Shown one piece after another: positions 1 to 13,984 of a stretch of 64,000 bases of DNA. The notes under the pieces were generated by a model. That model made no database searches. It was not told the DNA's origin and was given only the letters and a program-made list of their open reading frames with translations. Where the stretch lies: assembly GCF_046630445.1 (NCBI RefSeq), contig NC_092340.1:19074001-19138000 (forward strand), in the 5' to 3' direction. The position numbers and the translations under genes are program-made. Numbering within the stretch: the first letter of the stretch is position 1; the number at the start of each line of letters is the position of its first letter. Source of the DNA: Rutidosis leptorrhynchoides. Lineage: Eukaryota; Streptophyta; Magnoliopsida; Asterales; Asteraceae.

Positions 1-1663
1 CCTTTCTTCATGTCAACTAGAGATATATGCCTTGGTTACAATCATTAGTTCATTACTATTACTATTATTACTATTAAGAATTAGAAAGAAAAACAAAAAA
101 CAAATTCAGTCATTGTTAGAATGAATACACAAATCGTGTAACATGTTGATACATAAACAATTAAGCAATACTTTGAAAATCGCAGATAAAAATGCAATTA
201 AGCACGTAATACTGAATATGTAGTTGGTATATGATAAAGGCTTCTATGGATAACAAAATAATTACAGGCCAGCTATTGTGCAGGAACAGAAGTCATGTAT
301 GACTGTGATGGTTTTAAGCAAACTTAAGCTTATCATCGGCCAATGTATTTGTTAGTTATAACGTATAATCCAAATATTTACAGGAGGGATTCATGGATTT
401 TGAACTCATGACGTCCTTAGAAAATCTCAGCTCGTTATATCAGCTTGAGGTTTTCATTTTCGTATACCCGAAGTTCGAATACACAATAATTCTAATATAT
501 TTAAATTCTCGAATAATTATAAAATCGGATATTTTGATAATAAATATGTAAACACACCTACGACCTACCTTTAGCCCACTCTCTTAAATTCATGAGTATT
601 TTGTTAGAGATTAAGACCGCTAGTATCGGTGAGTTGCAGTGGCGAGGCTAGGTATAGACCCGTGGAGTCACAGTGATAAAACAATAATTTGATAATCTGA
701 TCTTGTATTGAATACTGATTTTGTTTGATACAATTGAATTGGATGCATTTTTGGAATGCCTAAGCATAAACATAACAGCTATTTTTATCAAGGGTTTGGA
801 TCCAATAGTACTTTGGAACCCCCTTTTACAATAAAGGAAAAAAAAATATGTTTTTGCAGATGTTGAATCCGTTGAGTTTAGCTGCATTCTTGTGACCTTC
901 TATTTTGAGAAATGATGAGAAGAACTTTCTCTAATAAGTCAAATTATCAAAAAAAGGTAATTTGACTTTTATTGACTTTCTTTGATGCTGTATTTTAACA
1001 CACGGGACACCACTAGTTTAAAATTTTTACGTAGAAAATGCTCTTTAAATTTTATAGGAAACCACTAAATTTAATTATAGGACTCCATATATTTTTCGAA
1101 TTTATAGTTTTTCCTATAATTTGTATAGGACTCCACTAAATTTAACTACTTGGATCACATTTATCTTTCAAATTTTTGGTTTTTTAAGGTAAATAACCAC
1201 TAAAATAGAACTCAAATATAATTAGTACTGGAAAAAAAATCGAGACATCATTGAGTTTCGATCCTAGAATCGCCACTTGTGAATTGTTTGAGGCCGCTGT
1301 TGTGCGCGGTTCAGTTTGAGACTTCGGCCGAATAGTGGGCCAGCACTTCTTTAATCTAAAATTCGAGCTGGGCTGAAGTAATCCTTTTACCAATGGGCCT
1401 CGTACAGTTGTACGAAATAAATTCACTTGTTCGTACTTTTAGTTTAGGTTTCAACCAACAATCCTTATATCCTTAAATTTTACGAAACCAGTTGTGTGAC
1501 AAATTTGAGAAGTAAATTGCGTCCCTACCAGGTAATCGATTTGAATAATTTAATTTCACTTATTATATTCTTTAATTCTATTTAACTGTGATTTATTTAT
1601 TTACTGTTTTTTCTTTATTCCTTTTGATCTTATTATATGAAGTTAATCGAGACTTGCACATAA
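1..1663. other. Intergenic, no gene seen
   Basis: AT-rich DNA; the short open frames have no recognisable protein character. A stretch at about 1000-1190 is related, in opposite orientation, to 41795-41945 (shared CACGGGACACCACTAGTTT and flanking bases), so it is probably a dispersed repeat. A piece near 640-690 looks like the end of a MITE, but no second end was found. Confidence 0.5.
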
Positions 1664-2710
1664 ATGGATGTAAGTGAAGATGAGGGAAAACGACAGATGT
1701 TGTTGTGTATTACATAACTTCCTGATGACCTCCTGAGGATGATTTACGGAAACCTAAATCGAGTGTGTTATGAAAGATGTTTTAGCCAAACGTGTCATCG
1801 TTTTCTTTATATCGCAGTTGTAAGTTGTCAATGCTTAATGAATGATGTTACAACCAAGCCTTACAACCCCACTGATTTGATTGTACTTGGTAGATATCTT
1901 TATCGTTTTAAGCATTTTAAGTCACCATCATTAATATCAGTTCTTGATCTTTATTTTTGTGACATTACGGATGACGGATTGGAAACGTTAACCAAACATT
2001 CAAATAAATTCTTAATGAACGTGAGTCTTGTTGGGTGCTATCGCATAACAAACACTGGAATTTAGTTTCTTAAACAAAATTGTCCTCAACTTCGAGCACT
2101 CAACATATCTGGTTGTGATAACGTTTTTGGAGTAAGATATGAACAAGGTTTTTCGGTAACTTTGACTTCTTTAGAAGCAGATTCACATGTCCTTTACCCG
2201 ACTGGATTTCTAAGCGGAGGCCTTGAGTGTCTACATGTTAAGAACAACCACCTTTATAAGGAGAATGAACGTGGTTTCGCGGAACTTGGTTTAGCGGCAA
2301 TTGGTTCTTCAGGAATTGCTAAAAATCTAAAAATCTTAACCTTTTGGAGTTTTAAGGATGATTCCTTGGTTACGGATGAGTGCATCATGAGAATTTCAAA
2401 AGGTTGTCCTTTTCTTTAAGAGTTGAGGTTAACACGTTGTACTGCTATAGGGCTCCCTAGTTGGGTTTCGATTGGATTGCATTGTCAAAATTTGAAGATA
2501 CTTCATGTGAACTACTCTAACAACCTTTGTGATACAAGATTGCTAGCTTTGGGTAATGGCTGCAAATCGTTATCCGTCATCTACATGATTGATTGCCCAA
2601 AAATTACTTTAGATGGTAGACGAAAATTTAAGATGCAGAGACCGGATGTCAATATATTTTGGAGAATGGAGAAGAACCGAAGAAGAAGAAGTTATGTTTC
2701 CCGTTTTTGA
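1664..2710 (+). pseudogene. F-box/LRR protein pseudogene (three in-frame stops)
   Basis: One continuous frame of 348 codons from ATG 1664 to TGA 2708-2710, broken only by TAA 1715-1717, TAG 2063-2065 and TAA 2417-2419. Near the start lies an F-box core (LPDDLLRMIYGNL) followed by C-rich leucine-rich repeats of the LRR-CC kind, for example LNISGCDN, LRLTRCTAIGLPS, and CKSLSVIYMIDCPKI near the end. F-box/LRR proteins are substrate receptors of SCF ubiquitin ligases. The frame is never shifted and repeat spacing is kept across each stop, so the decay is by point nonsense changes only. A gene interrupted by introns at the stops is less likely because the protein reads straight through. No intact copy is in the window, so the exact family member cannot be named. 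Confidence 0.8.
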
Positions 2711-2840
2711 CGTGTTAATTATTATGCACCTTACTAAAATATTCTGACAATTACTTTAATAACAACTTCATTCACGTGTTTGTTTAGGTTTTGAATTTAG
2801 ACTTTGGGATTGAATTCTATGTAATTTATTATTATAACTA

Positions 2841-2841
2841 A

Positions 2842-2910
<69 letters not shown>

Positions 2911-2911
2911 C
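2841..2911. repeat. (ATT)n microsatellite
   Basis: About 23 uninterrupted ATT triplets directly abut the Helitron-like terminus at 2913. Confidence 0.95.
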
Positions 2912-2912
2912 A

Positions 2913-2940
2913 CTAGCTTAAAGCCCGCGACTTCGCGGGG
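2913..2940 (-). mobile_element. Helitron-like 3' terminus (minus strand)
   Basis: Read on the minus strand this is a perfect 7-bp stem (CCCGCGA at 2924-2930 with TCGCGGG at 2933-2939, 2-nt loop), then a short spacer, then CTAG (2913-2916) followed by T. Helitrons end in a hairpin about 10 nt before CTRR and insert between A and T. The decayed RPA-like gene to the right is on the same strand, as in plant Helitrons that carry RPA genes. The 5' end was not located. Confidence 0.6.
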
Positions 2941-4456
2941 TTTTTTTAAGTGTATGTTTGTGAATATATATTTTTAATAATTGTTGTTAAATGTAAAAAG
3001 GTAATGACTGAATATGGAATTTCAAAAACAAAAATTTCAAATTGCAAATATTTGTAACACATTTTATATTTTCTCTTATACTATAGGACTTGCTTCCACA
3101 AGTTATTCCATGATTGCAATCTCTTAATGTGTATATGAATTGTAAAGATAGCAAACGCCATCTTTTGGATGCCATTAAACGTAAGAGCTCGTAATTTATC
3201 TGCCTGCAATGTTAAAGAAACCAATGCGTCAGTATAAAAATATTATTTTTTTTCCAGTGATGTTATAGGACGTCATAATATGTTTGGGTGTACCTGACTT
3301 GTTTTGACACATACATGAAAGAAACATTTGAATTTATTTTTTTTATTTCATATCTAACGTCCATTGCTCATACAACATTAAACACGACCATTTTCAGCGT
3401 CAATATATTGCTCGTGTTAGAACGTGATTAACGAATAAATTGCCATAAACTACCTAATTGATTCCGAACCCATTGTGGCCCATAAGTAAACAAACATATT
3501 CCATATAACCAAAAAGGTTAATATCATCTCATTAGATTGAAACATATAGAAACTAATAATTCGTTATGGCCACCGTCTGTAACATGTCATCTACAAAAAC
3601 AAAATTTAAAACCTAAAACCAACATAAAACATTAAAAAACAATACCTTCAATAGTCCAAATGTTAGACATAACACCACAATTAGTAATAACGTTTATCAA
3701 GCAGATAAAAAGGGGCTCTTCTTTGATGATTGCTCCACTTGATTAAAAAATAATCAATCTAATAAATTTCTATAAACTAAATCGGAAACATAAGACCCAA
3801 ATTGTTATAAAAATATTGTTGCACACAATCTTGCTGCTATTATTTATTGAACCAAACATATAAAGACTTATTGTAGCATTGTGTGTTTAAAACACACAAG
3901 TAATAACAAACCAAACCTGTTGGAGTATCTTCATCACTAATATCAAGAAGAGGATCTGATTTACGTTTTCCACTATCACGTTTTTTTTCCTTGCTTGGAG
4001 CTGTTGGATGTTGACAATGTACGATCATGTACACCATTATTTTTTGTCTGTAGTAGGAAGATAAACAGCACAGTTTACATCTAACGTTTTAGATTCAAAA
4101 TACAAAAGAGTAAGATACAATTCTAAAATATATAGTTGAGTACCTTGAAGGGCTTTGGTGTGTTATATTCATCACTGTCATTATCCAAGTCAATTGGAAC
4201 ACTTTTTTTTACCAAGTTTGGTTACAATCTTGTTCATTAGTTCAAGATCATCTGTTGCATCAACTACAGTGTATACTCAGTAGTTCTTTGACACGTTAAA
4301 GTCACTTTTTTTTGCTAACCAAACGAATGTCTGATTCAGAACACCATTAATCTCAGGAGGCACATCATAAGGGTCAGCACACTTTTGATACATGTACAAA
4401 GCAGTTTGTTAAAACATTATATGATCGTAATCTTCATTATAATGTGGGTTTATAAT

Positions 4457-7374
4457 TGTGATGCCCCGTACAAAACCATCGTGTACGAATCATCAACAAC
4501 AGGATCATTACAAGGTTAAGTACTATATGCGATTTCAAAAAGAGTTTGCATTCATAAATAAAGTGATGTCTAAACCAACATCGAATGTTTTACAATCCAA
4601 AAGCATGCTTCACTAAGTAGAAGCAAATAATAAGTGTATGTGACCACAATGGTCATTACATGTCATAGTTCAAAAGTACAAAAGTTTGAATGCAAGGTAA
4701 AGTAGTTCATGCGATAACAACTCTAAGCAGCGGGTGTCTACAGCACGACTAGTACACAGCGGAAGCTAACCTCAAGCACCTGAGAAAAACATGCTTTAAA
4801 ACGTCAACACAAAGGTTGGTGAGCTATAGTTTAAGTATAACAGTATGTAAGGTAGGCCACGAGATTTCAGTGCTACAAAGAGCGTTTCAAAACAGTATGA
4901 TAAAGTATATGTTAACCGTGGGCACTTGGTAACTAACTTAACGTTTATACCCCCTGAAAGTACACTTGGCAAGTGCGTATGTCTACGAAGTATTAAACAC
5001 TCGTTAAATGCTAGCGCTACTAGCCCGAGTGGGGATGTCAAACCCTATGGATCCATATCTAAGATTCACGTTCACCGGTTCAAAAACCAATGACTAAACG
5101 TTACCGAGCTAAAGGGAATGTTTCTGCCGTTATATAACCCACACATATATAAGTTTAAGTACTCGTGCCTAGTATGTAAAACATAAAATCCGCATGTATT
5201 CTCAGTTCCCAAAATAAGTTAAAGTAAAAAGGGAATGCTATAACTCACAATGATAAAGTAGTCGTAAAGTCGGTTCGGAAAAGGTGTGCAAGTAATCGGT
5301 CCGAAAGTCCTCAACCTAAGTCAAATAGTACTAAGTCAGTAAATCGTCTTAATTGGTTTAAAAGTATGTAAATAAGGTCTTAAGGGTCATCATCATTCAT
5401 CATCAAACAAAAGGCGTAAAGTAAGTTTCGTTTATGAAAGTAGTTTACAACAAAGGCTGACTTCAGTCAGTCACCACGGCCTCTACCCTTACTGAATTAA
5501 GGTGATACCAGTGGTCATGGCTCAGTCTATGAGTCCTTTAGTTGTGGTAAAATTTACAGAAGCAAACTCGTCTTCGTTTGACCGTGGCGATGGTCTAAGT
5601 GCGAGTAGGTCAGAAATTTCTGCACAACGTTAAAGGACATAGTGACGATCGTAGGGCCATAAATCCTAAACCGTAACTCGGATTAAGACGAGTCCTATAT
5701 GAAAAGTTATCTACTCGAAAAGATCTATTTGAAAATCAAGGTCTCAGTAGCCCAGGTCTACTGGTTTGTTACAGAAACAGTAGGACAGAGGGCTGTAAAC
5801 AGAAAACAGGAAGTTTAAAGTGAGTTCCGGTGGTCTTGGTGCTTGATGTTCATCATGGTTCTCATCCTTGATGCATATAGCTTCAAGTGTACAACTCATT
5901 GATGTGTTTACATCATCTTTACCAAGGTTGGACCATCATAACCCTTGTGCAAGTCTAAGACATGTAGCACAACTTCACTTAAGAGTTGTAAGTGTTTTGA
6001 TGAACCAAAGTTACATCAAAGTCTTAGATTTAACACATACATGAAATGTAAAAGTAATGTAGAACTATAAACTTGAAAATAAACTACTAATCAAGATCTT
6101 AAAATGTAGAACATAGTTCTTAGTTAGATCTTGAAGATCCAAGACCCAAAAGTCTAGATCAAGCATAAGTATACAAAGTTATTTTTAAAGAAAACTTATT
6201 TGTGTGTTCTTGAACTTTCAAAGTTAACTTTTAGTTCAAGATTAATGAGATCAAGGTTAACTAGTAACACTTGACCAATAATAACCAACAAACATAAAAT
6301 TAAAGTGCAAGTAACTAAATAAACAAGCAAATAAGTTCATGGGTTGTTCATACTTTTAAAGATTCAACCAAGGTTTGATCTTTAAGTAAAGTAAACTTTA
6401 AGTTTACTTCAAGAACTACAAGTATGAGTTACAACACAAGAACTTTCTTTCTTTGAAACAATAAAAGTAGAATCATAAACTAGTAAGTTTATGTTCTTGT
6501 GTTCTTGATAAATACAAGATATTATGAAGAATCAAACTAGTAAGTTTGATCTTGTAACTAGTAAAGAATAACAATAACAAAGTAAGCAACTATAACTAAC
6601 AATTACAAGTAAGTAAACAATAATCAAGTAACAAAAGATGATGATGATAAAGAGGTGTTGGATTTCGGTTTTATCAAGAAAAAGGAAGAAGAAGAACTCA
6701 AGTTACTTACAAAGTTTAGAGAGAAAAGAGAGGAAAAAGAGTTGCAAGTATGTGTGTGTGTTTGAATGAGAGAAAATGCAAGTGAACAAGTAATGTAAAA
6801 AAGATTTTGAATCCCCTCTAACCCCTTGGAAGGTCACGGTTTTACAGCAGAAAAAAGGGAGGGGAGAGTTGTTTTGTGGTTACTAGTATGAAGTTGTCCT
6901 TAAAGGTGGTTAATGGATGGCCATGCATGGGGATTAGATGATAACTAGATTCCATGTAACATAACCAATTTAGTTTAAATTCAAAGTAATACTTACATAC
7001 ATAAATGGGCTAACTAACTCCTTTAAGATGTAGGGTGGGCTCTTTAAGTCCACTAACATTAAATAAAGCCCAAGTTTCAAGTAGTAACAAGTTAATCCAA
7101 TTAAAAGTCCATTAACACTACTAAAGGCCCAAGTAATTAACTAATAACCATAGTTAATTAAAATGATTAATAAAACTTAATCATGAATGTAAATAATATC
7201 TAAAAATATTATTCGTGTAAGTCTCGGGTGTCACAAAGACGTTTCGGGCAATTAAAGTCAAGTACGTTTAGTCATGGCAACATGTAAATGTAATAACATA
7301 CATTCGTTTAATCACACGTAATAATAATAATAATTATTAATAAATAAACGTTGGAAAAATCCAGGGTCGTTACA
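4457..7374 (-). mobile_element. Solo LTR, 2.9 kb, family TGTAACGACC...GGCATCACA
   Basis: The element is bounded by TGTGATGCCCCG on the left and GTCGTTACA on the right, so it runs on the minus strand. It has a perfect 5-bp TSD ATAAT (4452-4456 and 7375-7379). The same family occurs in plus orientation at 25208-28231. No internal region, PBS or polyprotein is present, so it is a solo LTR left by recombination. It interrupts the RPA-like pseudogene and is therefore younger than that gene's arrival. Confidence 0.88.
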
Positions 7375-7849
7375 ATAATTATGGTTCATATTAACAAAAA
7401 AGATTAACTTACAGATTGAGCACGTGCATTTAACCATATAAAACTTCGGTTGCACAATTTTGATAGTTGTGAATCAAACAAAGTCATCTCACATGTATCA
7501 GTTGTATCTTGGACTTTCATGGTTGTTCTGATCCTGAATAATTGACATTTATAGACATTTATTAACAAAGTTAGATGATCTATTATTGGTTTTGTTATTA
7601 TAATATAAAGAGATAAAGAGATTATTTACCTTGGAATCCACTCCATTTATGCCTCACATTTTTCACACCATAATATGGTTTTTTCGAGTTCAACATTGTA
7701 TGTATCCACAAGTTTTTTCTCACACTTCCAGCACAACTGCTGAAACCATCCTTCATTATTAAAAAGTCTTTGCACCTTAGCGCGCACAACAAAATTAACA
7801 TCCTGCAATATAAAACATAGACAAAACATTGTAAGTATTGCAAACATTA

Positions 7850-7971
7850 TTAAGCTGTTAAAATGGGTAAGTTATAGTTTTAGTGGGTAAATTATGATTA
7901 TACTAAATTATTAAGCTGTTAAAATGGGTAAGTTATAGTTTTAATGGGTAAATTATGATTATACTAAATAC
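7850..7971. repeat. Two tandem 61-bp units
   Basis: The unit beginning TTAAGCTGTTAAAATGGG occurs at 7850-7910 and again at 7911-7971, nearly identical. It lies in an intron-like part of the RPA pseudogene. Confidence 0.9.
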
Positions 7972-8672
7972 TTAGTTGTTCAACTGATGTTGACTAACCA
8001 TATTGATTCTAAATCATATATTACACCCTAATTTAGGCACAAAAGTTCAATTTGAACATATTATATAAGATTATGTTTCTTTTATACATACTAAAGACTC
8101 ATAATATAAGACCTAGAGTCATAATTTGAAATAAATAAGTAACTTCTCAAACTATTGGTCAAATTGAGTTATGTAACTTATGTGATTACCTTTTGAAATT
8201 TTAGTAAAAATCTAAATAAGTCACTTTAACTATTAAAACATCTATGAACACAACTGATACACACAATTTTACAAACTAATCCAGTCACCTACACAAAAAA
8301 ATAAACATCACTCAACTCATAAACAGTCTTTTTTCATAACAAACATGAAGCCATGCCTTAAAAAACTTATTCGACTATTGCAGACAGCTGCACCAAAAAA
8401 TAAATATTACTTAACTCATAAACTGTCTTTATGTGCTGATTGATCACTAACAACAGCACAAACATTATTGTTCACTTATGAGTTCTTTAATTTGAGTGAG
8501 TTAGTCTTAAAGGGTAGTAAAAACATATTAAATCGAAAGAAATTAACGAAAAGCAGATTGCACAACAAAAAGAAAATAGGTATTAACCTTTGGTAAGTTA
8601 ACAATCTCAGAAATCCAAGTTGGTGCAGTTGTTTCAAATCTTGCAAGAACTGAAGACTCTTCATCTTCAAAG

Positions 8673-8722
8673 TTTGGATCCATAGTTGGAATTTGACTTT
8701 GGATCCATAGTTGGAATTTGAC
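8673..8722. repeat. Exact 25-bp tandem duplication inside an RPA exon
   Basis: TTTGGATCCATAGTTGGAAT plus five more bases is present at 8673-8697 and again at 8698-8722. Since 25 is not a multiple of three it shifts the frame of the RPA-like exon. Confidence 0.93.
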
Positions 8723-9118
8723 TAAGTTCAACCCTGTCTGGATTGTTCTCCAACCTAAAATTTTTTCAAACATTAATAGAGTCTTAGTATTTTGCATATG
8801 ATTGATCAAAAGTGAACACTATCACAATCTTTATTTGTAATAAGCAATTTATTAACTATGAAAACACTTGCAGAGAGGTGTAAACTGAAATGGGAGGAAC
8901 AGTCTCGTTGAGATACCATCTTGTACCAAAGAATATGTTATTGACTTGTGGTCCGTCTATAATAATGCATAATAGTATTAGACATTATACAAACATGGTG
9001 AAAGTAAATTTATAAGATTGTATACGCATAATTAATTAGTACCATCCCAATCTTTAAGGTTGCAGTTATGGATCAAAGCTACAATTGGTTTGTCATCCAA
9101 GTGGATTTTTTTGCCATT

Positions 9119-9843
<725 letters not shown>

Positions 9844-9844
<1 letters not shown>

Positions 9845-10437
9845 CTATCTAATAGTCAAAAATCGTGAATAGTAATCAGGGGCACTTTCGTCCTTTCACT
9901 TTTTTTTTTGTGTTTTCACCTTTTTTTCCTTTTTCCAAAAAAAAAAAAAACCCCAAACTTTGATCTAAAATTAAAAGCGGCCCCCAAACAAGGGTTAAAT
10001 TGTCAAATAACCATTTTCATTAAAAATCTTAACTAAACTTCACCCAAATATTCAACGGGTCATATCTTCTCGCTCGCAACGAGTTAAATTTTTCCGACAC
10101 CATCATTAAACTCGAAATAATTTTAGGAACACAATGTCACTAACTATACGCAAAACGGACACTTTTTAAAGAACGCTAAATATTTGAGGTACTTTTCATA
10201 CACGTTGATTTTGCGTTAAATTTTTAAAAGTCGACAACTCCATAGCAAAACGCGGAGATACACATATATTGTTAATTTAAAATAACATTTAAATTTTTCA
10301 TGGATTATACCTTTTAGTTCGACTCGAGTTGCGCTTCAACGACATCATCGTTAGTCACGAAATAATTTTACAAACTAAACGCAATAAAATACATTGAAAA
10401 CCGAACCCCCGGCGCGAAGCGAGGGTTTGTAAACTAG
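9844..10437 (+). mobile_element. Helitron-like element, 3' part ending at CTAG
   Basis: It ends with a GC-rich imperfect hairpin (about 10405-10425, core GGCGCGAAGCGAGGG), a short spacer, CTAG (10434-10437) and T. The preceding 70 bases (CACGAAATAATTTTAC, then AAACGCAATAAA) match those before the end at 11315, defining a family. No Rep/helicase coding was seen. The start coordinate is only the beginning of unique sequence after the microsatellite. Confidence 0.5.
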
Positions 10438-11315
<878 letters not shown>

Positions 11316-11738
11316 TTATTATTATTTATCTTGGTTATGTTTTGTTTGGTTATGGGTCAATCTTAATTTTCTTATATTGAATTGAATGGCTTGATTTATA
11401 TTGATGGAATGGAATGATGGTGTGTGTAACACTAGAGCCCGCATTAGTCCCAAACGGTTGTACCCGAGACTGCTTATGGTCCTTAAATAAAGCTAAACAT
11501 TTACATGGGACTAAACTTGAAAGACATGTTATAATATATAGCTAATTACTGTTTTGAACGAACAAGCAATAAGTTATTGGTGGTGTGTATTATGTTGTTG
11601 TTTGTTAGCCCTAAAGAATATGACACTGATGATGATTGATGAATCACGAGATAATCTCAGCAGCAAAGCAGTTCAGCCAAGGGTCAATCTTTCGAAACAA
11701 ATTTGCCTCCATCAAATTAACAACAAATCAAATTTCTA

Positions 11739-11973
11739 GATGAGAAAAAGATTCAATCTGCCTTTGAGTAGGCCCGCTGTTATGTTACTGATTGTGCGTT
11801 TTCTGGCTTTGTTGTTGGTGCGCGCTCACTTGCTCAGGAAGTCTCCACTGGAAATTTGTACGATATTTTAGATGATAGGTTTTACAAGAAACGATTGGAT
11901 ATAAATGGAACGGGTGACGTTTCTATTTGTACTTCCAAGTTTGTTTCACATATGCCACTGCATCTTTATTAAG
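11739..11973 (+). pseudogene. Unrecognised exon relic
   Basis: After an acceptor-like TTTCTAG the frame reads DEKKIQSAFE, a TAG stop at 11769-11771, then about 65 further codons of protein-like composition (CAFSGFVVGARSLAQEV, then NLYDILDDRFYKKRLDING) to TAA near 11973. Residue mix and codon use are unlike the surrounding AT-rich DNA, which suggests an exon remnant of a host gene. The family was not recognised and no further exons were found. Confidence 0.35.
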
Positions 11974-12619
11974 ATATACTGCATAAGTTACAGCAACATA
12001 CTTCATATATTTCGCTTATAAACAATTCAAGTAAAATGTGTTATGACATTTTGGATTATAACATTCTATCGTGCGAAAAGTAGTTTATCAAATCGATCTG
12101 GTGCATGATTGCAGTTATTAATAGCATTACTATTATTTTATCAAAAGTAATTTCATATGTTTTTATATGCGAACTATAAGATTTATGGTTAATTGTTGAT
12201 TTAACATGAATTTTTCGAATTTACAAAATTACGCAGTTAGTCTTCTTACATGAAAATCTGAATTACTACAAAATTACACTGTTGGTCTCGTCTTAGACAG
12301 TTGCAGTATATTGCATAGCTGCTATATTTCTCAATCTTAAATAGAGTAACGTTAATAATTACGGAGTACATCAAGTATTACCTGCACATCAATTACATAG
12401 TAGTACAATAAAGCATAACAACAGTAACTGTTGGAATAGCTAGCATAGTTAATAAGGAACAGATCGATAATGGTATTAATGAATTAATTCATATAATCAT
12501 CTCTTGGATCAATCAATTGTAAAACGGATAGAAAATGAATAAATTAATAATTCAATTTATTTTAGCTTAAGAAAACTAATTGAGTGAAAAGAGAGAAAAA
12601 AAAGTGAAGGGTTACACAT
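11974..12619. other. Intergenic, no gene seen
   Basis: AT-rich DNA up to the Copia target site; nothing recognisable. Confidence 0.5.
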
Positions 12620-12624
12620 ATTGT

Positions 12625-13004
12625 TGTTGGAAACTAAACTTGATTTTGGGCTATGTGTTTTAGATTTGGGCTTGCAAGTATACAAATATTTTGGATCAAG
12701 ATTATAGCCCATTATTTAGAAGCTTCTTGTAATATGTAGTAGTGAAAGTGTGTAAAATGTGTGTAGAATAATCTTGTAAAATATCTAGGTCTAGAAATAC
12801 TAGGAAATATCTAGATAGTAGTAGATGATGGAGTGATCTAGACTACTCCATTGAGTAGTATAAATAGAGGGCTTCACCCCTCATTTGTAATCAAGCAAAG
12901 CAAGCAATAAGCAATAAAAGAAAAGCTTTCAAGATCAATCTAACTTCTAAAAATCATCAATCCACTCTTCCACAAATAATATACATAACCTCCTATTTCC
13001 AACA
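12625..13004 (+). repeat. Copia 5' LTR
   Basis: Same length as the 3' LTR. It has a TATAAATA box at about 12859, giving a likely transcription start about 30 bp downstream, and AATAAA-like signals near 12912. It differs from the 3' LTR at three bases. Confidence 0.95.
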
Positions 13005-13006
13005 AA

Positions 13007-13020
13007 TTGGTATCAAGAGC
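13007..13020 (+). promoter_or_regulatory. Primer binding site (initiator Met-tRNA type)
   Basis: TTGGTATCAAGAGC begins two bases after the LTR end. It is the usual plant Copia minus-strand primer site, complementary to the 3' end of initiator tRNA-Met. Confidence 0.85.
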
Positions 13021-13033
13021 TTGGTTCGACAAG

Positions 13034-13984
13034 ATGATGGCCAACAATGTCATCACGTTTCCTCGCCTCACAAAGGATAATTATGATCGATGGAGCATCC
13101 AAATGAAGACCTTCCTAGGTGGACAAGACTTATGGGAGATTGTGGAGGAAGGCTATGAGGAACCTGCAGAAAAAGGTCCTCTCGGCAAGGAGAAAAAATT
13201 AATGAAGACGAACGATCAAAAGGCTCTTTCCATCATCCAACAAAATGTAGATGATGGAGTTTTTGAGAAAATTGCAAGTGCAACCACCGCCAAGAAAGCA
13301 TGGGAGATCTTGGAGAATTCTTATAAGGGAGTTGATAAGGTGAAAAAGGTTCGACTACAAACACTACGAGGTGAGTTCGAATCCTTAAATAAGAAAGACT
13401 CAGAATCAATTTCTGATTATTTTACAAGAGTCTTGGCGGTTGTCAATCAATTAAAGAGGAATGGTGAAACTCTAAGTGATGTAAGAGTCATTGAGAAGAT
13501 TCTTAGATCATTAGATTCAAAATTCGACTATATAGTCGTAGCCATCGAAGAATCTAAAGATCTAGAATCAATGACTATAGATGAACTCATGGGTTCACTA
13601 CAAGCCCATGAAGAGAGGTTCAATAAGAAAAATAAGGAGCCTTTGGAGCAAGCTTTATAAGCAAAACTGTCTTTCAATGAAGAGAGTAGTGAAAAGACTC
13701 ATCAACCGAGTCAACGAGGTCGTGGTCAAGTACATGGCCGAGGACGAGGGCAAGGATATTCCAAACGTGGAGGTTATAGTTCTTATAAAAATGAAGAAAG
13801 AAGTCAAGATTTTCACCCGACAAGAGGACACGGGAGAGGCTACACAAGTAGAAGGCCAAGGTATGACAATTCTCAAACCAAATGCTATAATTGTCATAAA
13901 TTTGGCCACTATGCCTCGGAATGCGAGAAGTCAAACAATTATGTACAAGAAAGAGCAAATTTTGCACAAGAAGATACTGAAGCC
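13034..13984 (+). pseudogene. Copia gag with one in-frame stop
   Basis: Start at ATG 13034 ([12 protein letters not shown]). The gag_pre/UBN2-like region has the usual [25 protein letters not shown] at 13658-13660 interrupts the frame, which then continues unchanged through an Arg/Gly-rich stretch to a CCHC zinc knuckle at 13883-13924 ([14 protein letters not shown]). The capsid-like part and the nucleic-acid-binding knuckle are therefore separated by a single nonsense codon. The change may be young, since the LTRs are almost identical. Confidence 0.88.

Larger units (their letters stand above)
3840..9115 (-). pseudogene. Replication protein A 70-kDa-like gene, decayed and split by an LTR insertion
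   Basis: Exon-like pieces lie in order on the minus strand: about 9115-9040 (PIVALIHNCNLKDWDG), 8980-8880 (VNNIFFGTRWYLNE), 8700-8580, then 7800-7640 with a four-cysteine zinc finger (CWKC and WCEKC) and a donor-like GTAAAT. These are followed by 7530-7400 (MTLFDSQLSKLC), about 4400-4200 (NGVLNQTFVWLAKK), and a basic tail at 4020-3900 (KEKKRDSGKRKSD). The order matches the DNA-binding and C-terminal OB folds of plant RPA1, which binds single-stranded DNA. Damage includes a stop just after the second CxxC, another stop and a frame change near 4250-4190, a 25-bp duplication in an exon, and a 2.9-kb solo LTR at 4457-7374. Many plant Helitrons carry such genes, so it is probably Helitron cargo. 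Confidence 0.7.

Noticed and set aside
1013..1016. CTAG as a Helitron end
   Set aside because: Similarity with 41795-41945 continues on both sides of it and no hairpin stands before it here.
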